Of a DNA stretch of 34,058 nucleotides, positions 25,224 to 33,133 are shown piece after piece. The notes beneath the pieces are model-generated. The model ran no database searches and was not told the DNA's origin. It saw only the letters and a program-made list of their open reading frames with translations. Source of the DNA: an uncultured Eubacterium sp. (GTDB lineage: Bacteria > Bacillota > Clostridia > Oscillospirales > Acutalibacteraceae); assembly GCA_900542875.1 (NCBI GenBank), contig UQPH01000014.1, positions 1 through 34,058 on the forward strand, given 5' to 3'. Position 1 is the first letter of the stretch; each line of letters starts with the position of its first letter. The position numbers and the translations under genes are program-made.

Positions 25224-26060
25224 TCAATCTCCCATAATTGAATTAAAAATTAAATCGCCTGTTACGGCGTCAACGCAGTAGTAATACCGGTCGGCAAGAG
25301 AATCATTATCAAAATATGTTACGCCGTAATATTTATGTCCGCTCGGGTTTGGATTATATTGGGTATTAAAGCCGTAATACTGCACGGCTGCACCTTTTAA
25401 CACCGCTTCTTCAAATGAGGAATTTAAGTCGGGATATAATTCTTTATGTTTTTGTAAAGCAATCTTTGTTGCCTTATCTTTAGAAATGAGAGAAGATTTA
25501 TACACGGCTGGATTTTCTATGTCACTGATACACCAAACTATGTCTTTACCGTCATTCCCCTGATAAACAAATCCCAAAAGTGACGGCTCGTTATCTAAAT
25601 AATATACCTTATACTTACAATCCGAATTGCCGTTTTCTTCGGCTATTGAGTCGATTTTTATATCTTGATACAAAGTAAAATCAATCGGTGAAATATCGGT
25701 TAAATCAAAACTGTTACAATAATCGAAAAAATCGTCTCCGCTTATATGCTCGGTATTTGTAACAACGCCGTTAAAATCGGGTAAATCTTTATTATACAAA
25801 GTCACCTTATCGTCAACAATTTCTATGCTCTCAACGGCATTCGGGTTCATAGACTGCTTTTCGTCCAAATAAAGAGGTTCGCCGACAGGCAAAGCGTTAG
25901 GGTTACTTTCAGTCTCTGTGACAGTAACGGTATCAGAGGTGTTATTTTCATTTGCGCTTTTCTTACCGTTAATTGACTTTACGACAAATGTGACTGCTAA
26001 GCAAAGGCAAATTACTATTATGACAGATATTATAATCGTTATAACTTTTGAACGCTTCAT
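25224..26060 (-). CDS. membrane-anchored exported protein, possible PepSY-like C-terminal domain
   Basis: This 278-residue protein is not recognised. It has a short basic start, one transmembrane anchor (about 5-29), a Thr/Asn/Glu-rich linker (31-57) and an extracellular domain. No lipobox is present around Cys18 or Cys20, so an uncleaved anchor is likely. Four extracellular cysteines (115, 148, 177 and 262) could form two disulphides. Residues 194-275, from KDKATKIALQKHKE to YYYCVDAVTGDLIF, resemble a PepSY-type domain, where the motif DA.TG ends the repeat; PepSY domains often modulate proteases or sensors. The ATG has GGAGG 7 bases upstream, and the gene has its own promoter at 26093-26121. 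It is co-transcribed with 24170-25222. Confidence 0.8.
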   Translation of the reverse strand: MKRSKVITIIISVIIVICLCLAVTFVVKSINGKKSANENNTSDTVTVTETESNPNALPVGEPLYLDEKQSMNPNAVESIEIVDDKVTLYNKDLPDFNGVVTNTEHISGDDFFDYCNSFDLTDISPIDFTLYQDIKIDSIAEENGNSDCKYKVYYLDNEPSLLGFVYQGNDGKDIVWCISDIENPAVYKSSLISKDKATKIALQKHKELYPDLNSSFEEAVLKGAAVQYYGFNTQYNPNPSGHKYYGVTYFDNDSLADRYYYCVDAVTGDLIFNSIMGD

Positions 26061-26092
26061 AAAAAGACCTCCGTTAAATATATTTCAACATC

Positions 26093-26121
26093 ATCATAAC
26101 ATAACGGCAATATTTAATCAA
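26093..26121 (-). promoter_or_regulatory. sigma-A promoter of the two-gene membrane unit
   Basis: On the minus strand TTGATT (26121-26116) and TATGAT (26098-26093) are separated by 17 bases, with a TGT extension before the -10 element. The -35 element begins 3 bases after the T run of the tyrS terminator. Confidence 0.8.
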
Positions 26122-26124
26122 CAT

Positions 26125-26152
26125 AAAAAAGAGAGGCTCAAATGAACCTCTC
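26125..26152 (-). terminator. intrinsic terminator after tyrS
   Basis: On the minus strand GAGAGGTTC pairs with GAGCCTCTC (one G-T pair) across a small loop, and six T bases (26130-26125) follow. It lies 15 bases after the tyrS stop and is followed directly by the next promoter. Confidence 0.92.
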
Positions 26153-26167
26153 AACAGAAAACATAAA

Positions 26168-27391
26168 TTATGCAAGGGTGAATTTATGGAATACTTTTTT
26201 GCCTTTTTTAACGATAACGCTGTCTTTGAGTTCATCTGCTGAAACAGCGGTGAAAACATCGCTGATTTTTTCATCATTAACGCTGATACCGCCCTGCTGA
26301 ATAAGGCGTCTGCCCTCGCCGTTTGACTTAATCATACCTGCCTTAATCATAAGTGAAAGGACTGTAATTTTGCCGTCCTCAAGGTCTGATTGCTCAACCT
26401 CTGTGGTAGGCATATTACTATCGTCTGCGCCACCTGCGAAAAGAGCCTTTGCGGCAGCCTGAGCCTTGTCAGCCTCTTCCTTGCCGTGAACAAGCTCTGT
26501 AAGAGAATAAGCGAGTGCTTCCTTAGCCTTATTAAGTTCTGCGCCCTCAAGTTTAGCGTACTCGTTAATCTCACTCATAGGAATAAAAGTAAGAAGTTTC
26601 ATACACTTAATAACATCGCCGTCATCAACATTACGCCAATACTGATAGAACTCATAAGGGGTTGTCTTTTCTGCATCAAGCCATACAGCGCCCTTTTGAG
26701 TTTTACCCATTTTCTTACCCTCTGAATTGGTAAGAAGAGTAATTGTCATAGCGTTTGCTTCCTTACCGAGTTTACGGCGGATAAGTTCCATACCGCCTAT
26801 CATATTGCTCCACTGGTCATCTCCGCCGAACTGCAAATTACAGCCGTACTTTTGGTAGAGTGAATAGAAGTCGTAAGACTGCATAATCATATAGTTAAAT
26901 TCAAGGAATGAAAGTCCCTTTTCCATTCTCTGCTTATAACATTCTGCTGTAAGCATTCTGTTTACGCTAAAGCAAGCGCCGACCTCACGAAGCACCTCGA
27001 CATAGTTAAGGTCAAGAAGCCAATCGGCATTATTAACCATCATAGCCTTGCCCTCACCGAAGTCGATAAATCTCGACATCTGCTTTTTGAAACATTCGCA
27101 GTTATGGTCAATCATTTCTTTAGTCATCATTTGGCGCATATCTGTTCTGCCCGACGGGTCGCCTATCATAGCGGTACCGCCGCCGATAAGAGCGATAGGC
27201 TTATTGCCTGCCTCCTGAAGTCTTTTCATAAGAGTAAGAGCCATAAAGTGTCCTACATGAAGTGAATCGGCAGTAGGGTCAAATCCGATATAAAACACAG
27301 CCTTACCGTTATTGACCAAATCTCTTATGTGCTCCTCATCTGTTACCTGAGCGATTAAGCCACGCTCAACGAGTTCTTCATAAACTCCCAT
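26168..27391 (-). CDS. tyrS: tyrosyl-tRNA synthetase
   Basis: The 407-residue class I synthetase attaches tyrosine to tRNA-Tyr. The HIGH motif is HVGH (45-48), with GFDPTADSLHVGH as the family signature. The KMSKS loop reads KMGKT (227-231). Tyrosine-site residues lie in the FGGDDQWSNM segment (188-197). An S4 RNA-binding domain forms the C-terminus (about 340-400: LMIKAGMIKSNGEGRRLIQQGGISVN). The ATG at 27391 is 8 bases after GGAGG; an ATG two codons upstream is too close to that site. No T-box leader fits in the 89 bases between recN and this start, although such leaders are common before tyrS in Firmicutes. A terminator follows at 26125-26152. Confidence 0.98.
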   Translation of the reverse strand: MGVYEELVERGLIAQVTDEEHIRDLVNNGKAVFYIGFDPTADSLHVGHFMALTLMKRLQEAGNKPIALIGGGTAMIGDPSGRTDMRQMMTKEMIDHNCECFKKQMSRFIDFGEGKAMMVNNADWLLDLNYVEVLREVGACFSVNRMLTAECYKQRMEKGLSFLEFNYMIMQSYDFYSLYQKYGCNLQFGGDDQWSNMIGGMELIRRKLGKEANAMTITLLTNSEGKKMGKTQKGAVWLDAEKTTPYEFYQYWRNVDDGDVIKCMKLLTFIPMSEINEYAKLEGAELNKAKEALAYSLTELVHGKEEADKAQAAAKALFAGGADDSNMPTTEVEQSDLEDGKITVLSLMIKAGMIKSNGEGRRLIQQGGISVNDEKISDVFTAVSADELKDSVIVKKGKKVFHKFTLA

Positions 27392-27418
27392 TTTCATTTC
27401 CTCCGTATATATATTGTG

Positions 27419-27447
27419 TATAAAATTTAAGAAAAACAGTATGTTAA
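27419..27447 (-). promoter_or_regulatory. candidate promoter of tyrS
   Basis: On the minus strand TTAACA (27447-27442) and TTTATA (27424-27419) are 17 bases apart. The expected start is about 27412, giving a leader of about 20 bases. Both elements are imperfect. The only hairpin between recN and this promoter is a weak 5-pair stem, so read-through from recN into tyrS is also possible. Confidence 0.45.
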
Positions 27448-27480
27448 ATACAGGTTCCGTTTTTAACCTTCTGCTCTATA

Positions 27481-29148
27481 TTAATTCCCATTATCAAGCA
27501 TCTCCTCTGCCGATTTAAGCAAGGATTCGGTTACATTCAAACCGCCCATAATTCTTGCAAGTTCATACTTTCTGCCCTCAAAATCAAGCGGCATAATCTG
27601 AGTAAATGCGGCATTATCCGTATATTCCTTTTTAATAAGGAAATGCGAATCGGCGGCAGAAGCAATCTGTGCGGAGTGGGTAACACAAATAACCTGTGCG
27701 TTTTCACCTACTTCTTTTAGTTTTAAGCCGATTTTACGGCTTGCCTTTCCGCTGACACCCGTATCAATCTCATCAAAAATAAGCGTTGCAATGCTGTCGC
27801 TCTTTGCGATAATGCTCTTAATTGCAAGCATAATTCGAGACAACTCGCCGCCCGATGCGATTTTTGCAAGAGGTTTCGGCTCTTCTCCGGGATTTGTACG
27901 AATAAGAAATTCAATCTTATCAACACCGACTGATGATAAATTACCTTTTGAAAATTGTGTAACGAATTTAACTCCCGGCATATCGAGGAATTCAAGTTGA
28001 GAACAAATCTCCTCGCCCAACTTTTCGGCAGCCTTTCGCCTAACTTCACTAAGTTTAAGTGCAAGGCTTTGCGTTTTTTCAAGCGAACTGTCATATTCGG
28101 CGTTAAGCCTTTCAAGATCCTGCTCCGAATTATCAAAAAGCGCTCTTTTCCTTTCTGCGTCTGCAAGGTAGTATAGCATATCCTGCTCCGTTTCGCCATA
28201 CTTATTTGAAAAAGTATAAAGAATATCGAGTCTTTCCTCGATTTTGTCAAGTTCATCGGGCTGAAAATCAAGACTTTCCATCTTATCTGAAATTAAATCC
28301 TTAATACTCTCGAGCAAGTCTTCGGCTGAATCCAATTTTTCTTTAATCGGTTTGAGTTGAGAATCTGCATCAAGAAGTGCGGTAATCTCCTTATCGGATG
28401 ACGAAAGAACAGACTGAATACCCTGATTTTCATCGTCTCCGTTAACGGCGCCGAGGAGCGTATTTAATGCGTTTAATATAGCCTGCGAATTTAGAATAAC
28501 ACTTTTTCTGTGTTTAAGTTCCTCCCACTCACCGACCTTAATATCGGCATCACGCAATTCTTTGATTTGATAATCAAGAATTTCCGATTGCTTATCCCTT
28601 TCGTCGGCATCTGAAGTAAGACTTTTAAGTTGGCGTCTAATATTCAAAAAACTCTTAAAACTATCCTTATATTCCGCAAGAAGTTCGTCGCAATCGGCAT
28701 AGGCGTCCACAAATTTATAGTGAAAATCAGGATTCAAAAGTGCCTGCGAATCGTGCTGTCCGTGAATGTTTACAATGTGCGTGCCTATATCTTTAAGTAT
28801 ACCTACGGTCACCGGCAAGCCGTTGACACGACATACCGACTTACCGCCGGCACTGATTTTTCTGCTCAAAAGAAGCGAACCGTCTTCCTCGATGGGTATA
28901 TCATATTCATTTAGCTTTAATTTAACATCATCATTAATATCTTCAAAATATGCATTTACAAAGGCATTATCACTGTCTGCACGGACAAGTTCCCTGGAAG
29001 TTCTCTCGCCGAGTATGGCATTAATTGAGTCAACAACAATTGACTTTCCTGCACCCGTTTCACCGGTTAAAACATTCAGTCCGCTCGTAAACTCTATCTG
29101 CGCCTTTTTTATTACTGCGATATTTTCGATAACGAGTGTTTTAAGCAT
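27481..29148 (-). CDS. recN: DNA repair protein RecN
   Basis: The 555-residue SMC-like ATPase acts early in double-strand break repair, tethering DNA ends. Walker A is GETGAGKS (29-36). The long central part (about 150-370) is a heptad-rich coiled coil, as in RecN. The ABC signature IASGGELSRIM, Walker B TLIFDEIDTGVSG and the VTHSAQIAS switch are near the C-terminus. The ATG at 29148 overlaps the argR stop in an 8-base ATGCTTAA; AAGGACG lies about 8 bases upstream. Position after argR and nadK is the usual Firmicute order. I found no LexA-type box in front of it, and any SOS control would have to act on the operon promoter outside the window. Confidence 0.97.
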   Translation of the reverse strand: MLKTLVIENIAVIKKAQIEFTSGLNVLTGETGAGKSIVVDSINAILGERTSRELVRADSDNAFVNAYFEDINDDVKLKLNEYDIPIEEDGSLLLSRKISAGGKSVCRVNGLPVTVGILKDIGTHIVNIHGQHDSQALLNPDFHYKFVDAYADCDELLAEYKDSFKSFLNIRRQLKSLTSDADERDKQSEILDYQIKELRDADIKVGEWEELKHRKSVILNSQAILNALNTLLGAVNGDDENQGIQSVLSSSDKEITALLDADSQLKPIKEKLDSAEDLLESIKDLISDKMESLDFQPDELDKIEERLDILYTFSNKYGETEQDMLYYLADAERKRALFDNSEQDLERLNAEYDSSLEKTQSLALKLSEVRRKAAEKLGEEICSQLEFLDMPGVKFVTQFSKGNLSSVGVDKIEFLIRTNPGEEPKPLAKIASGGELSRIMLAIKSIIAKSDSIATLIFDEIDTGVSGKASRKIGLKLKEVGENAQVICVTHSAQIASAADSHFLIKKEYTDNAAFTQIMPLDFEGRKYELARIMGGLNVTESLLKSAEEMLDNGN

Positions 29149-29593
29149 CTAACATCGTCCTTAATTTATTAGTGAAAAGTGCGGCGGTTTCTTCGCTTCT
29201 GCAAAGAATAAAAATAGTATCGTCTCCTGCAATCGAGCCCAAAATTTCGTTTAGATTCATTGAGTCGATTGCGGCGCAAACAGCGTTTGCCATACCGGGA
29301 AAGCATTTGATTACAACAGTATTGAGCGCATAATCATAACTGATTATAGTCTCGTTAAAAATGCCGCCTGCTCTGTGATTTATATTTTCTACGCTTTTTT
29401 TACCCGTCGAGTAAACATATCTGCCCTTAGCGGACAAATCCTTAACAAGTCTGAGTTCTTTTATATCACGGGAAATCGTAGCCTGAGTAACCTCGTAGCC
29501 GTGCTCATTAAGCAATTGCTGAAGTTCCTCCTGAGTTTCTATATCGTTTTGAGAAATAAGTTCTATGATTTTAGCCTGTCTGCGCTTTTTCAT
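29141..29593 (-). CDS. argR: arginine repressor ArgR
   Basis: The 150-residue hexameric regulator represses arginine biosynthesis and activates catabolism with L-arginine as co-repressor. The N-terminal winged helix includes IETQEELQQLLNEHGY and the recognition helix in TQATISRDIKELRLVK (about 36-51). The C-terminal core has the arginine-binding Asp pair in GSIAGDDTIFI. The start is the ATG at 29593, 1 base after the nadK stop, with AAAGGAG 8-9 bases upstream inside the nadK C-terminal codons; an upstream TTG is part of nadK. No arginine genes are present nearby, but argR between nadK and recN is common in Firmicutes. Confidence 0.96.
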   Translation of the reverse strand: MKKRRQAKIIELISQNDIETQEELQQLLNEHGYEVTQATISRDIKELRLVKDLSAKGRYVYSTGKKSVENINHRAGGIFNETIISYDYALNTVVIKCFPGMANAVCAAIDSMNLNEILGSIAGDDTIFILCRSEETAALFTNKLRTMLDA

Positions 29594-29594
29594 A

Positions 29595-30449
29595 CTAATT
29601 TCTCCTTTCAAGCAATTTCTTGTTCAAAATTTCATAAAAACTGTCGGGTTTAATTTTAATAAGTTTTGCGACATATTCGCTCTTTGAAATAATAATTTTA
29701 GAATTCTTTGTAACGGTAACGGACTTTTCGCCGTCAATCGATAAATAAGAAGTATTATTTTTATCATTTTCAACGGTTATTTCAAGTTCCTTATCCGAGG
29801 AGAAAACAATACTTCTGTTAACGAGCGAATGAGGACAAATAGGAGTAACGACGAAACACGAATTATCCGGACTTACAACAGGGCCTCCTGCTGCCATTGA
29901 ATATGCGGTTGAACCCGTGGGAGTTGCGATAATCATACCGTCCGCTCTGTTCTTGGTTATAACTCTGCCGTCTGATTTAACAGTAACATCTATAAGTCGG
30001 GCAAGGTCACCTCTTGTAATAACGGCATCATTAAGGCAAATAAAGTCCTGTGCGCCGTTTTCTGACAGGAGGCGTGCGTTAATCATCATACGCTCCTCAA
30101 CCTCGTACTCGCCGCTGACCAAACGATTAAGAAGAGAAAGTTCATCTCTTTCGAGTCCGCTCATAAAACCGAGTCTGCCGGCGTTTATGCCGAGTGTAAG
30201 TTTATTATGTAAGGACGCCGCCTTGGCAACATTAAGGGTTGTACCGTCGCCGCCGACTACGATTACAATATCGCAGTTTTCTATCAGTTCATTCGTATCG
30301 AAAAAAAGCGGAAGCGTACCGGTTTCGTCACTCTCGTTACACTTTGCAACGGAATACTCAACACCCAGTTTATCAAGTTCTTTGCAAATCTCTTCACAGG
30401 TTTGCAAAACTCCGTCATTATTAAAATTAGGAAAAATCGAAATTTTCAT
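29595..30449 (-). CDS. nadK: NAD kinase
   Basis: The 284-residue kinase phosphorylates NAD to NADP. Motifs are GGDGT (66-70), which carries the catalytic Asp68, the LNDAVITRG segment (139-147, the family NE/D motif), and the glycine-rich TPTGSTAYSMAAGGP (177-191). The ICPHSLVNRSIV stretch also fits. The ATG at 30449 has GAGG 6-7 bases upstream and follows tlyA by 3 bases. The gene ends 1 base before argR. Confidence 0.97.
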   Translation of the reverse strand: MKISIFPNFNNDGVLQTCEEICKELDKLGVEYSVAKCNESDETGTLPLFFDTNELIENCDIVIVVGGDGTTLNVAKAASLHNKLTLGINAGRLGFMSGLERDELSLLNRLVSGEYEVEERMMINARLLSENGAQDFICLNDAVITRGDLARLIDVTVKSDGRVITKNRADGMIIATPTGSTAYSMAAGGPVVSPDNSCFVVTPICPHSLVNRSIVFSSDKELEITVENDKNNTSYLSIDGEKSVTVTKNSKIIISKSEYVAKLIKIKPDSFYEILNKKLLERRN

Positions 30450-30452
30450 AAT

Positions 30453-31265
30453 TTACCTCTTATCAAGTTCATCGTGCGACATATTAACGAGTTCCTTTGC
30501 GTTCACGCTGTCGGAAACTGTCGGGTTATCGCTCTTTTTCAAATAAATGAGATATTCTATATTTCCCTCGGGGCCTTTAATCGGTGAAAACTGAAGTCCG
30601 AGCACATCAAAGCCGTTATCGAGTGCCAAACCTATTACCTTTTCGACAACTTCCAAATGAACATTCAAATCACGGACAACGCCTTTTTTGCCTACCTTTT
30701 CTTTACCTGCCTCAAACTGCGGTTTGATAAGGCAAACAGCCTCGCCGTCATCTACGAGAAGTTTATTAAGTACGGGCAAAATATGGGACAGAGAAATAAA
30801 AGAGACATCGACCGAAGAAAAATTGATTTTGTCGGGAATCTCCTTTTCGGTTACATAGCGAAAATTCGTTCTTTCCAGATTTACAACTCTTTCATCTGTT
30901 CTGAGTTTCCATGCAAGTTGACCGTAGCCGACATCGACGGAATAAACCTTTACTGCACCATTTTGAAGCATACAGTCGGTAAAGCCGCCGGTTGACGCAC
31001 CGACATCCATACAGATTTTGCCGTCTAAAGTAATCGGAAATTCCTGCATCGCTTTTTCAAGTTTCAAGCCGCCTCGGGAGACATATTTGAGCGCCTTTCC
31101 CCTGACTTCGAGAACATCGCCCTCTTTAAGTTCAAATCCTGCCTTATCAGCTTTTTGATTATTAACATAAACCAAGCCTGCCATTATGACAGCTTTGGCC
31201 TTTTCCCTGCTTTCGGCGTAACCCTGTTCAAACACAGCCACATCGAGTCTTGTTTTCTTTGCCAT
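30453..31265 (-). CDS. tlyA: TlyA family rRNA methyltransferase (hemolysin A-like)
   Basis: The 270-residue protein combines an N-terminal S4 RNA-binding domain (about 4-60: TRLDVAVFEQGYAESREKAKAVIMAGLVYVN) with an FtsJ-like methyltransferase domain. The S-adenosylmethionine motif is DVGASTGGFTD (87-97), followed by VDVGYGQLAWKL and IKPQFEAGKEKVGKKGVVRD. Mycobacterial TlyA 2'-O-methylates 16S and 23S rRNA; that precise specificity is assumed for the family, and the name hemolysin is historical. The ATG has AAGGA 6-7 bases upstream. The gene lies 9 bases after dxs in the standard order dxs-tlyA-nadK-argR-recN. Confidence 0.95.
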   Translation of the reverse strand: MAKKTRLDVAVFEQGYAESREKAKAVIMAGLVYVNNQKADKAGFELKEGDVLEVRGKALKYVSRGGLKLEKAMQEFPITLDGKICMDVGASTGGFTDCMLQNGAVKVYSVDVGYGQLAWKLRTDERVVNLERTNFRYVTEKEIPDKINFSSVDVSFISLSHILPVLNKLLVDDGEAVCLIKPQFEAGKEKVGKKGVVRDLNVHLEVVEKVIGLALDNGFDVLGLQFSPIKGPEGNIEYLIYLKKSDNPTVSDSVNAKELVNMSHDELDKR

Positions 31266-31274
31266 AACAAATCC

Positions 31275-33113
31275 TTATATTTTTTCGTTTACAATATCAA
31301 TTACAGACTGAGCATCCAGACAATATTTTTTAAGCTGTGAGTCAACGCTCGCCTGCTTAACAAATTCGTCATTAATGCATATATGTCTGTATTCGGCATT
31401 AACACCGTTTTCAAGCAGTAGTTCGGCAAAGCATTCGCCTACGCCGCCGCTCTTAATTCCCTCCTCAAGGAAGAAAATCTTTTTTGTATTTTTAAGTACA
31501 TCCGCTATCTCACTTGAAAGCGGTTTAATCTTGTTAAGTTTAAGCACAAATGCGTTATCACATTCCTTTAGAGCCTTACAGCAAGGCTCTGTTTCTCTGC
31601 CGTAAGTAACGAGACAAATATCATTACTGCTGTCTCCGATAACGTCAAAGGCGTGCTTTTCATATTTATAATTCTCAGGAAGAACAGCCTGTCCGCCTCG
31701 TGGATAACGAATAGCAACAGCCTTTTCCTCTTTATATGCCGCCTGATACATCATCGAGGAGAGTTCGTCAAAGGTTGCGGGAGCGAAAACTGTCAAATCG
31801 GGAACACTCATAAGATATGCCGTATCAAACACACCCTGATGGCTTTCGCCGTCCTCGCCGACAAATCCCGCACGATCGATACAAAAAATAACTTTTAATC
31901 CCTGCATAGCGACATCATGCACCAGTTGGTCATACGAACGCTGTAAAAATGTGGAATAAACGGCAAAGAACGGAATCATACCGTTTTTTGCAAGACCCGA
32001 CGAAAATGTCACGGCGTGCTGTTCGGCAATGCCGACATCAAAAAACCGTTTAGGATACTTATTTGCAAAATTAACAAGTCCCGTACCGGTAGCCATTGCG
32101 GCTGTTATGGCACAAATTCTGCTGTCCTTTTCCGCAAATGAAAGCAAATTTTCTCCGAATGCATCGGAAAAAGTTTTCCCTTTAGACAGTGGTTCGCCGG
32201 TATCTATATTAAACTTACCGATGCCGTGAAACTTAGACGGATTTTTTTCGGCAAAATCGTAGCCCTTGCCCTTTACGGTGCTGACATGAATAAGCACGCT
32301 GTGGCTGTGAGCCTTTGCCACCGTCAACGCATCTATGAGCGACTGCATATCGTGACCGTCAATAGGACCGTAATACCTGAGTCCCAAATCCTCAAAGAAA
32401 GTACTGTGATAAAGTTTCTTTCTTATCCTCTGATTTGTCACTGTGATAAATCTTGTAATTTGAGCACCGAATTTCGGAATCTTAGCAAGCCCTCTGCTGA
32501 CCTTTGACTTAAATCTGTAATACTTCGGCGAAGTTCTTATATGAGTAAGTTCCTTTGCAACGGAACCGACATTTTTGCTGATGGACATATCATTATCATT
32601 AAGAATAATAATGAGATTATCGGTATCTATGCTTGAATTGTTAAGAGCCTCATAAGCAAGTCCGCCGGTAAGTGCGCCGTCGCCTATAACGGCAATCACC
32701 TTGCCTTTATCGCCTTTAAGAGCCTTAGCCTTTGCAAGACCGATTGCGGCAGAAACAGATGTAGAAGAGTGACCCGATGAAAAAATATCGTGCGGACTTT
32801 CAACGGGACGGGTAAAGCCGCTTATGCCGTTTTCCGTTCTGAGAGTTGAAAATTCCTTTCTTCTGCCTGTGAGAATTTTATGAGTATAGCACTGATGACC
32901 CACATCAAATACTATCTGATCAGTCGGCGAATTAAATACCTTATGAAGTGCAACGGTAAGTTCCACCACTCCCAAATTAGAGGCAAGATGTCCGCCGTTT
33001 TCGGACACGGTTTTTATCATCAGAGAACGAATTTCCTGACAAAGTTCGTCAAGTTCGTCGATATTCAGTTTTTTTATATCCTTAGGTGAATTCACCTTAT
33101 CGAGATATGACAT
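31275..33113 (-). CDS. dxs: 1-deoxy-D-xylulose-5-phosphate synthase
   Basis: The 612-residue thiamine-diphosphate enzyme condenses pyruvate and glyceraldehyde 3-phosphate, the first step of the MEP isoprenoid pathway. The ThDP motif runs from VIGDGALTGGLAYEALNN. The phosphate-binding GHQCYTHKILTGR and the C-terminal half with the transketolase-type glutamate in DVGIAEQHAV are present, followed by FCIDRAGFVGEDGESHQG. The ATG at 33113 has AAAGAGA about 8 bases upstream, a modest ribosome-binding site. It lies 20 bases after ispA, placing supply of C5 units next to their condensation to farnesyl diphosphate. Confidence 0.97.
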   Translation of the reverse strand: MSYLDKVNSPKDIKKLNIDELDELCQEIRSLMIKTVSENGGHLASNLGVVELTVALHKVFNSPTDQIVFDVGHQCYTHKILTGRRKEFSTLRTENGISGFTRPVESPHDIFSSGHSSTSVSAAIGLAKAKALKGDKGKVIAVIGDGALTGGLAYEALNNSSIDTDNLIIILNDNDMSISKNVGSVAKELTHIRTSPKYYRFKSKVSRGLAKIPKFGAQITRFITVTNQRIRKKLYHSTFFEDLGLRYYGPIDGHDMQSLIDALTVAKAHSHSVLIHVSTVKGKGYDFAEKNPSKFHGIGKFNIDTGEPLSKGKTFSDAFGENLLSFAEKDSRICAITAAMATGTGLVNFANKYPKRFFDVGIAEQHAVTFSSGLAKNGMIPFFAVYSTFLQRSYDQLVHDVAMQGLKVIFCIDRAGFVGEDGESHQGVFDTAYLMSVPDLTVFAPATFDELSSMMYQAAYKEEKAVAIRYPRGGQAVLPENYKYEKHAFDVIGDSSNDICLVTYGRETEPCCKALKECDNAFVLKLNKIKPLSSEIADVLKNTKKIFFLEEGIKSGGVGECFAELLLENGVNAEYRHICINDEFVKQASVDSQLKKYCLDAQSVIDIVNEKI

Positions 33114-33133
33114 AATTTTTCTCTTTTCATTCT

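Noticed and set aside
25995..26060. Lipoprotein signal peptide in the exported protein.
   Set aside because: The cysteines at 18 and 20 lie in a continuous hydrophobic segment (VIICLCLAV-like) without the small residue required just before the lipobox cysteine.
27452..27469. Hairpin AGGTT/AACCT as a recN terminator.
   Set aside because: The stem has only five pairs, the loop is eight bases and the T run is poor, so it is unlikely to terminate efficiently.
27398..27480. Possible T-box riboswitch in front of tyrS.
   Set aside because: The gap from recN to tyrS is under 90 bases, too short for a T-box, and no T-box sequence or antiterminator is present.
27723..28271. A 182-codon frame on the minus strand in another phase.
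   Set aside because: It is entirely inside recN, whose reading frame has intact Walker and signature motifs; the alternative product is low-complexity and basic.
27481..29148. LexA (GAACnnnnGTTC-type) box near recN or addB.
   Set aside because: I found no such dyad near the starts of recN, addB or ligA when reading the sequence.
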